A stretch of DNA of 5,697 nucleotides from Calditrichia bacterium (lineage in GTDB: Bacteria; Calditrichota; Calditrichia; RBG-13-44-9; J042). Made by a program: the position numbers and the translations under genes. Every line of letters begins with the position of its first letter. The first letter of the stretch is position 1. Below, piece after piece: positions 1-4,637 of the stretch. Below the pieces are notes generated by a model. The model did not search any database. It was given only the letters and a program-made list of their open reading frames with translations, and had not been told where the DNA came from. The stretch lies in assembly GCA_030430345.1 (NCBI GenBank), contig JAUIFT010000224.1, positions 1 to 5,697 on the forward strand, in the 5' to 3' direction.

Positions 1-159
1 TACGAATATGATAAAATGCCATTTGATATACTCGTTGGCAACGATTGGATTCGTAAGATGATTGAGAATGGGGCGCCGTTAAAAGAAATCGCCGGCAGAT
101 GGCAGGAGGAGGCGCGGCAGTTTGAGCGGGAAAGAACAGAATTCTTGATTTATGAATAA
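1..159 (+). CDS. C-terminal end of a DUF1343 / NamZ-type exo-beta-N-acetylmuramidase (5' truncated by window edge)
   Basis: Frame 1 is open from the first base and ends in TAA at 157-159, giving 52 residues; the start lies outside the window. The fragment begins YEYDKMPFDILVGND and ends with a W-x8-F-x4-R pattern and FLIYE. This resembles the end of DUF1343 proteins, where a 'P-x-Y-E-Y-x-x-x-P-I-D-I-L' block is followed by an amphipathic helix and a final '(Y/F)LLY'. The characterised member, NamZ (YbbC) of Bacillus subtilis, is an exported enzyme that removes N-acetylmuramic acid from the non-reducing ends of peptidoglycan fragments, so a role in wall recycling is inferred. The catalytic part is not in the window, so activity cannot be judged. 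The gene converges on manC with 53 bp between the stop codons. The family call rests on remembered similarity of a short tail. Confidence 0.72.
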   Translation, partial: YEYDKMPFDILVGNDWIRKMIENGAPLKEIAGRWQEEARQFERERTEFLIYE

Positions 160-168
160 GTAAAATGT

Positions 169-205
169 CAATCTGCAAATTTGCAAATGGCAAATTTGCA
201 GATTG
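169..205. terminator. Perfect 16-bp inverted repeat between convergent genes, probable bidirectional terminator
   Basis: Positions 169-184 (CAATCTGCAAATTTGC) are the exact reverse complement of 190-205, separated by a 5-nt loop AAATG. It lies in the 53-bp gap between the convergent stop codons of the NamZ-like gene and manC, where a shared terminator is expected. A proper U-run is missing on both sides (GTATAAAAC on the plus side, GTCATTTTAC read on the minus side), so it is not a textbook intrinsic terminator. It may instead act as a 3'-end stabiliser or belong to an extragenic repeat family. Each arm contains the self-complementary decamer GCAAATTTGC. Confidence 0.6.
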
Positions 206-212
206 TATAAAA

Positions 213-1292
213 CTAGAGTAATTCTTTACGGCCATTGTTTTTTAATGAATCGACGACTGTCTTTACATCCTGGGCATGGGATTTATGGCAAACCAGTAAG
301 GCATCACCGGTATCGACTACAATGAGATCTTTGACGCCGACCAGGGCAACGACTTTTTCCGGTGCGTAGACATAACTGCTCTTCGCCTTAACACTGATCA
401 AATCTGCGCAGTCGCTGGCGTGGTTGCTGTCATCTTTCTCGGAGATATCATGAACGGTTTCCCAACTGCCGACATCATTCCAGCCCATATCGGCCGGGAC
501 GACATACACGCTTTCCGCCTGCTGCATAACGCCATAATCGATAGAAATATTATCGATCTTCTCATACGCTTCCAGTAATACCTTATTGTATTTATCGCTG
601 CCGATTGCTTCGCTGATTTCCATGAGGAGATCATGCATCGCCGGCATCTTGTCGCGAATTTCCTGAAGTATTGTCGAGGCTTTCCAGATAAACATGCCGC
701 TGTTCCAATAGTAATCCCCGCTGGCCAGGAACTGGTTGGCGGTGTCGAGATCGGGTTTTTCCGCAAACGATAAGACTTTATGGATATTATGCGATTCGGA
801 GCCGGATACCCGTTCACCGGTACGAATGTAACCATACCCTGTGGCCGGCTCATAGGGGGTAATGCCGAGCGTTACGATGCTGTTTTCTTCTAATGCATGG
901 GTTGCCGCCAGTTTAATAACATGCTGAAATTCTTCCGGTTTGGAAATAACATGATCTGCCGGCAATACCACCATTACCCCGTCAGGGTCTTGCTTGAGCA
1001 CATGAATCGCCGCCAGTCCGATTGCCGGTGCAGTGTTTCGGCCAAACGGTTCAATAATGAAGCTCTGCCCGGAAAGTTGGGGAAGTTGCTCGCTGATTAA
1101 TTTTGCCTGAACATCATTGGTCACTACCATCAGCTGATCATCATTAATCATGCCACCGAGGCGGTTATAGGTATCCTGGATCATGGTATTTTCCCCAACG
1201 ATGTTCAATACCTGTTTTGGGGAGGCTGCCCGGCTGCGGGGCCAGAAACGGCTACCCACCCCCCCGGCCATCAATACGCCATACAAGTTCAT
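213..1292 (-). CDS. manC: Mannose-1-phosphate guanylyltransferase, short single-domain form
   Basis: This cytoplasmic enzyme joins mannose-1-phosphate and GTP to give GDP-mannose, the donor for mannose- and fucose-containing surface glycans. The 359-aa product shows the family motifs in order: the nucleotidyltransferase signature AGGVGSRFWPRSRAASPKQ (9-27), EPFGRNTAPA (81-90), LPADH with the presumed metal-binding Asp113 (110-114), TGYGYI (151-156), FAEKPD (176-181), YYWNSGMF (194-201) and DMGWNDVGSW (268-277). A C-terminal beta-rich segment includes VVDTGDALLVC (325-335). The length fits the pyrophosphorylase-only type; there is no fused phosphomannose isomerase domain as in longer bifunctional ManC/AlgA proteins. 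The reading frame extends upstream to an ATG at 1325, but MNLYGVLMAGG at 1292 is the better start: it matches the usual family N-terminus and has AGGAG eight bases ahead. The gene stands apart from its minus-strand neighbours by 225 bp and seems to have its own promoter. No other sugar-nucleotide gene is nearby. Confidence 0.95.
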   Translation of the reverse strand: MNLYGVLMAGGVGSRFWPRSRAASPKQVLNIVGENTMIQDTYNRLGGMINDDQLMVVTNDVQAKLISEQLPQLSGQSFIIEPFGRNTAPAIGLAAIHVLKQDPDGVMVVLPADHVISKPEEFQHVIKLAATHALEENSIVTLGITPYEPATGYGYIRTGERVSGSESHNIHKVLSFAEKPDLDTANQFLASGDYYWNSGMFIWKASTILQEIRDKMPAMHDLLMEISEAIGSDKYNKVLLEAYEKIDNISIDYGVMQQAESVYVVPADMGWNDVGSWETVHDISEKDDSNHASDCADLISVKAKSSYVYAPEKVVALVGVKDLIVVDTGDALLVCHKSHAQDVKTVVDSLKNNGRKELL

Positions 1293-1300
1293 AATTGATT

Positions 1301-1305
1301 CTCCT
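1301..1305 (-). promoter_or_regulatory. Ribosome binding site that fixes the manC start
   Basis: Read on the minus strand, AGGAG ends 8 nt before the ATG at 1292. It lies inside the longer reading frame starting at 1325, so it argues for the shorter 359-aa protein. The ATG at 1325 has no comparable purine-rich site in front of it. Confidence 0.75.
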
Positions 1306-1334
1306 GCTAGTTTTGTTCTATTCATACAATTTTG

Positions 1335-1362
1335 TTTATATCTGGTTGTAAAATAAAGTCGA
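1335..1362 (-). promoter_or_regulatory. Possible sigma70-type promoter for manC
   Basis: On the minus strand, TCGACT (1362-1357, 4 of 6 to TTGACA) is followed after 16 bases by TATAAA (1340-1335, 5 of 6 to TATAAT). This would start the transcript near 1328 and leave a leader of roughly 35 nt before the manC ATG, downstream of the alternative ATG. The surrounding 1320-1390 region is AT-rich. It was found by eye in AT-rich DNA, where chance matches are common, and the main sigma factor's preference in this organism is unknown. Confidence 0.38.
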
Positions 1363-1517
1363 ATATATATGCTTAACTAATTTTTTAGCGGCTCGTGATG
1401 CCCAAATCACATTTTCTCCAAGAATTCCCTTTTATTGCCGGGACTCAGGAAATGAAGCGGAGATCATATACGCCGATACGATAATTATTTATTCCGGATA
1501 GGGTGAAGCAGGTTAAA

Positions 1518-2237
1518 TCAAGGCATAAAAAACCATTTACCGTTTTTAGGAACGGCATTTCTTTTCAGGGTGTTATAGGTATTTTGGGTGAAGACGGTAT
1601 CAACAAATTGTCTGGGGCCCGGTGCCAGTAAAAGCATGCCGAGAATGGCAAGGTAAATAGCGATTGAGCCGGGAATATTGGAAAGATCCACCAATTTCAT
1701 TGCGGTGCCCAGCGAGCGCTTGATTTTTTTATTGGATAAATCCACGCTGTAGATTTCATCGAGAATAAGATGGGTAATATAACCGAGGAAAACAAAGAAA
1801 CCGGTGATCCATGATCGCAGATCGGGGAAATTAAGAAACTTATAGCAAATGAAGGTAACAATTAACCAAACAAATACACCGGCTGGAATCGAATGAAAAA
1901 TCCCTCGGTGGCGGGTAAAGTTACGAAATATGGAAAACACCCCGTACTGCACTGCCAGGTAACAAATCAGCCAAATGATCGCCAATTCTGCCAGGGAATA
2001 GATGGGCGAGTATTTAAACATCACCATAAATGCAAAAAATACCGATAGGATATTGAAGATAATTTGTAGTAATACCGAATTATCGGAATCCAGGTCAGGA
2101 AGTACACCGCCGAGGGTTCCTAATGAGAAGAGCACCAGCGCCTCCCCGGGTTGGGCAAGATTGGCGCCCAGGCTCGCTGTTGCGGCAATACCGCTTACTG
2201 TAGCGCCGACTGCCAGATGAGTATTGAAATTCGCCAT
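1518..2237 (-). CDS. YdjM/DUF457-type inner-membrane metal-dependent hydrolase family protein
   Basis: A 239-aa integral membrane protein resembling the 'LexA-binding, inner membrane-associated putative hydrolase' family (PF04307, E. coli YdjM). Conserved polar residues sit at membrane borders as in that family: His7 in NTHL near the N-terminus, LPDLDSD (46-52), HRGIFHS (110-116) and THLILDE (155-161). The His and Asp residues could form a metal site; the biochemical reaction of the family is not established to my knowledge. Hydrophobic segments lie at about 33-45, 56-74, 81-100, 117-133, 143-160 and 191-206. The C-terminal 30 residues are polar and basic and carry no motif I recognise. MANFNTHL fits the usual family start. 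The nearest purine-rich site, GAAGGGA on the minus strand, is about 14 nt from the ATG, which is long. The gene begins 43 bp after the stop of the S41 peptidase homologue on the same strand, so co-transcription is likely. Confidence 0.8.
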   Translation of the reverse strand: MANFNTHLAVGATVSGIAATASLGANLAQPGEALVLFSLGTLGGVLPDLDSDNSVLLQIIFNILSVFFAFMVMFKYSPIYSLAELAIIWLICYLAVQYGVFSIFRNFTRHRGIFHSIPAGVFVWLIVTFICYKFLNFPDLRSWITGFFVFLGYITHLILDEIYSVDLSNKKIKRSLGTAMKLVDLSNIPGSIAIYLAILGMLLLAPGPRQFVDTVFTQNTYNTLKRNAVPKNGKWFFMP

Positions 2238-2280
2238 TTAAAACAGTTTTCCCTTCGGTTAAATAATTGATTCAGTCATT
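2238..2280 (-). other. Short gap between the S41 homologue and the YdjM-like gene
   Basis: 43 bp with no hairpin or promoter-like pair visible. The spacing and shared strand favour one transcript, read from the peptidase gene into the membrane protein gene. Confidence 0.5.
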
Positions 2281-4299
2281 CTAGCGCCGGGTTATTTGTA
2301 ATAAATGCTGCCGGGAAAGTAATACCAGGGCGCTTACCAGCATTGTATCCGAGGAACCAATGATATCATCCGGGGATGGATAATGCAGAATATCCGGTTG
2401 AATGCCCTGTAAACGATAGCTGTAACCATTCGGCTGAAAATATGCGCTCCCGGAAAGTCGAATGGCCAGCCCACTATAGTTTAGATGGTATTTTTTGGCA
2501 TGTGTGCCGGATATGCCGGGCGGCGTGCCCAAAATTGTAATATTGTCCTTTCCTTGCAGGATGCTGCAAAGCCGCTCGGCAGATACTGAACTATAAGCGT
2601 CAACAAGAATAACCACCTGGCGGGAAAAGTGATAAAGATTTGCTGCGTGCTCTTTCTTGTTGACGGATAAATAATGCCAGTCACTGAAGCGGCTTTTCTC
2701 GACTGTAAAGTCCGGTTTAAAGGTTTTCGCAAACGTCTGTAAATATTGTGCTTCACTTCTTTCCCACACTGGGGATTTTTTCGGATGCGAGTGCAGATTC
2801 GCGAGATAGCCTTCCGGTGTTCCCGGGTTTTCTGTTTCATTTCGCCGGAGCGCTGCGACTTCCAGCACTTTACCGAATTCGGCCGGCGGGAGGAAATAGG
2901 GGAGAAGTGGGAAGAACCAGAGTGCTTCCTTCGCCGCATTCCCCCGAAGATCCAGTACTAATCCTTTTTGCGAGCGTATATTGGTCATGTATCCGGCAAT
3001 TGTTCCTCCGCTTTTGATCAGCGCTGCCGGTTCCAGAACGGCAAGACTGTCCGGGATATCTATCGATTGGCTGCCATATTGGTATGCTGTCGGAATTTTA
3101 GTCGCAGGCAAGCTCGTTTGACGTGCGATAAAACTTTTCGCTGCATCTACAGATTCCAGTGAAATATTAAAAACGCCCGGTAAGCGCGAACCCATCTCAC
3201 GAGAAAGAAAGCCAAATTGATGCAGCCATGCCAACTGTTGGGGGGAGACCGGCAGATTTTTTACTGAAACGCAATATCTCGCAGATGCTGCCAGCCAATT
3301 GCGCATCGGAAGATTATTAATATGACTGAGGAAAGGATATCTTTTTTGGAAAAATTCATTGTTGTCCCGCAGCAAAGGAATGATGCGTTTCTCGCTAACA
3401 AAAAGGCGAAAGGGCGATTGCTCTGCTGGAAAATCGATTAGATTTTCCGGGAAATCGATACCAGAATGACGGTCGGCAAAAAGCACCATTACCTTTTGCA
3501 ACTGGCAGGCGAAATCCCGCCGGCTGATTCCCGGTGAGATATGTTGGTGGATGCTGTCCAGCGCAGCTTGATAAGGAGGATTAAGAACGTCCAGATAGGC
3601 AAACTTATTATTTAGATACCATTCGAACTGATCGACATCGGCGGCAGCCTCACCAGCACTCAACCACTGGGGAGGATTGCTGATGCGTTCCCGAATAGCG
3701 CGGGCGGATCTTTGTAATGACGATGGTTGCCAGCTTGCAGGTGGACGAAAACCATCGATGCGGTGGACGAGGGTTTTGTAAAACAGACTATCGTTCTGAA
3801 GTAAGGAATCCGGCTGTGCTTCATTCGTGGTTGCCCGGGAAAATCCTGCAGAAGCATAATTGCCGATGCTGGACTGCGTGAGACGATAAAAGCGAATGCT
3901 ATCAAGGTTGGCAATTGTCATCGGGACGGCAGAAAAAAAATGGGTGTTGCTGCTGGTTAGATCAAGGAGTTGCAGGTCTACGGTGCGGCCAGGATACATT
4001 GAGATGCTGCTGATGACTGCCGTCAAACTATCTTCGATCATCCACTGCCAGCGCAGGCTGTAGGTCTTTTGCGCAAAGCGAATAAGGGTTTCCGCGGGAA
4101 CAGTATTTACTGTTTTGAGGATATACCACTGATTATTCAGGCGAACTTCCGGCACCGAAGAGCGCCAGCGTATCGCGCTAAAAGGAGATCGTTGGGTATT
4201 GCGCTCCAATTGCCAGTAATGCAAGCCGCTAAAGGTTGCTGAAGAAACGATTACGATTAGCAACAGCCATTGGATAAATTTTTTCTTAGATCTCTCCAT
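2281..4299 (-). CDS. Exported S41-family serine peptidase homologue with long N-terminal region
   Basis: A 672-aa protein. It starts with a basic stretch (MERSKKK) and a hydrophobic segment at about 11-27 with no lipobox Cys, so it is probably anchored in the inner membrane or secreted. Residues 38-141 (SPFSAIRW, PEVRLNNQWY, VPMTIANLDSIR) resemble the N-terminal region of long bacterial S41 proteins. Residues 215-280 look like the helical S41 bundle ending in ADRHSGI, where His278 matches the DxH(S/T) catalytic-type His. Residues 320-345 (YPFLSHINNLP, NWLAASARY) match the 'P-x-I-x-G-x-P-x-x-WL' segment of these proteins. The peptidase core at 419-670 has GLVLDLRGN (446-454), ILVDAYSSVSAE with likely nucleophile Ser573, GTPPGISGTH (591-600) and GIQPDI (632-637). 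The Gly pair usual after DLRGN is replaced by Ala-Ala. No canonical PDZ domain is evident. The substrate is unknown. An in-frame stop lies two codons before the ATG, and a GAGGA almost touches it, so the start is poorly supported by spacing. Confidence 0.82.
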   Translation of the reverse strand: MERSKKKFIQWLLLIVIVSSATFSGLHYWQLERNTQRSPFSAIRWRSSVPEVRLNNQWYILKTVNTVPAETLIRFAQKTYSLRWQWMIEDSLTAVISSISMYPGRTVDLQLLDLTSSNTHFFSAVPMTIANLDSIRFYRLTQSSIGNYASAGFSRATTNEAQPDSLLQNDSLFYKTLVHRIDGFRPPASWQPSSLQRSARAIRERISNPPQWLSAGEAAADVDQFEWYLNNKFAYLDVLNPPYQAALDSIHQHISPGISRRDFACQLQKVMVLFADRHSGIDFPENLIDFPAEQSPFRLFVSEKRIIPLLRDNNEFFQKRYPFLSHINNLPMRNWLAASARYCVSVKNLPVSPQQLAWLHQFGFLSREMGSRLPGVFNISLESVDAAKSFIARQTSLPATKIPTAYQYGSQSIDIPDSLAVLEPAALIKSGGTIAGYMTNIRSQKGLVLDLRGNAAKEALWFFPLLPYFLPPAEFGKVLEVAALRRNETENPGTPEGYLANLHSHPKKSPVWERSEAQYLQTFAKTFKPDFTVEKSRFSDWHYLSVNKKEHAANLYHFSRQVVILVDAYSSVSAERLCSILQGKDNITILGTPPGISGTHAKKYHLNYSGLAIRLSGSAYFQPNGYSYRLQGIQPDILHYPSPDDIIGSSDTMLVSALVLLSRQHLLQITRR

Positions 4300-4366
4300 T
4301 CCTCATTCCAGACAATTTCTTCGAATCGTTATCTGCGGCCACATCGAAAATAGAAGAGAAAATCGC

Positions 4367-4384
4367 TCCGGCGTAATCGCCGGA
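4367..4384. other. GC-rich hairpin in the leader of the S41 gene
   Basis: TCCGGCG (4367-4373) and CGCCGGA (4378-4384) form a perfect 7-bp stem with a TAAT loop. If transcription of the S41 gene starts upstream near 4407, the hairpin lies in its leader. On the minus strand it is followed by GCGATTTTCTCTTC, which is moderately T-rich, so a weak attenuator is conceivable. It could equally be a structural or chance feature. Confidence 0.35.
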
Positions 4385-4413
4385 AAATTTCCAAAGTTCT
4401 GTGTTAACAGATA

Positions 4414-4443
4414 AATATACGCTCCCTTAAAGGAAATATTTAA
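4414..4443 (-). promoter_or_regulatory. Weak candidate promoter for the S41-YdjM-like pair
   Basis: On the minus strand, TTAAAT (4443-4438, 3 of 6 to the -35 consensus) is followed after 18 bases by TATATT (4419-4414, 5 of 6 to the -10 consensus). This would place the start near 4407 and leave a leader of about 100 nt that includes the 4367-4384 hairpin. The -35 match is poor and the region is AT-rich. Confidence 0.22.
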
Positions 4444-4480
4444 GTAATTATCCGAACTTATGCAAGGCGGAGCAGAAATC

Positions 4481-4498
4481 ATTTTGTTTGAACAAAAT
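4481..4498. promoter_or_regulatory. 18-bp dyad, possible operator
   Basis: ATTTTGTT (4481-4488) and AACAAAAT (4491-4498) are exact reverse complements around a 2-bp centre TG. The length and tight spacing fit the binding site of a dimeric helix-turn-helix regulator rather than an RNA hairpin, whose loop would be too small. It lies about 180 bp from the S41 start and 140 bp from the plus-strand gene, so it could serve either side. No regulator gene is in the window, and the match to any named operator is unknown. Confidence 0.35.
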
Positions 4499-4628
4499 AG
4501 CCGATTCGGTAGTTGTTTCTAATAGGAAAATTACCGTATTTTAAGAAATGCTGATTGGGATGATATTTTAACCGCTGATTCATTTAAGAAATTGGTTTAA
4601 ATCGTCTGAGTCGGGTCAATTCTGATAA

Positions 4629-4632
4629 AGGA
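4629..4632 (+). promoter_or_regulatory. Ribosome binding site of the transglutaminase-like gene
   Basis: AGGA at 4629-4632 within a purine run (AAAGGAAGAAG) is 5 nt before the ATG at 4638. Together with the signal peptide that follows directly, it supports this start. Confidence 0.65.
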
Positions 4633-4637
4633 AGAAG

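Larger units (their letters stand above)
4300..4637. other. 338-bp divergent intergenic region
   Basis: This gap separates the start of the minus-strand S41 gene from the start of the plus-strand transglutaminase-like gene, so it should carry promoters for both. I see no reading frame of gene-like character. It contains a GC-rich hairpin (4367-4384), a weak minus-strand promoter (4414-4443), an 18-bp dyad (4481-4498) with a smaller dyad CCGA-T-TCGG beside it (4501-4509), and two pairs of short direct repeats (tttaagaaat at 4540 and 4583; gctgatt at 4550 and 4574). No convincing plus-strand -35/-10 pair was found. Confidence 0.6.

Noticed and set aside
398..853. Minus-strand open frame of 151 codons inside manC
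   Set aside because: It lies in a shifted frame on the coding strand of a clear manC; its product is rich in Arg, Ser and Met with no motif, typical of a frame shadow.
897..1100. Plus-strand open frame of 67 codons opposite manC
   Set aside because: Antisense shadow of conserved manC codons, with no ribosome site or recognisable product.
1293..1325. Eleven-codon N-terminal extension of manC from an ATG at 1325
   Set aside because: The extension contains the likely ribosome site of the internal start, lacks its own, and adds residues not usual for the family.
1528..1547. AAAAAC / GTTTTT inverted repeat near the 3' end of the YdjM-like gene, considered as a terminator
   Set aside because: The stem is only 6 bp and almost all A-T with an 8-nt loop, and it lies inside the coding sequence; too weak to call.
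2002..2220. Plus-strand open frame opposite the YdjM-like gene
   Set aside because: Entirely antisense to a supported membrane protein gene, with low-complexity Pro/Ala/Ser composition.
2481..2939. Minus-strand 152-codon frame inside the S41 gene
   Set aside because: It overlaps the S41 core motifs in another frame; the product is Arg/Lys-rich and motif-free.
2746..3162. Three overlapping plus-strand frames opposite the S41 gene
   Set aside because: Antisense to the conserved peptidase core, with no start signals and no domain.
3660..3914. Minus-strand 84-codon frame inside the S41 gene
   Set aside because: Frame shadow of the supported 672-aa protein.
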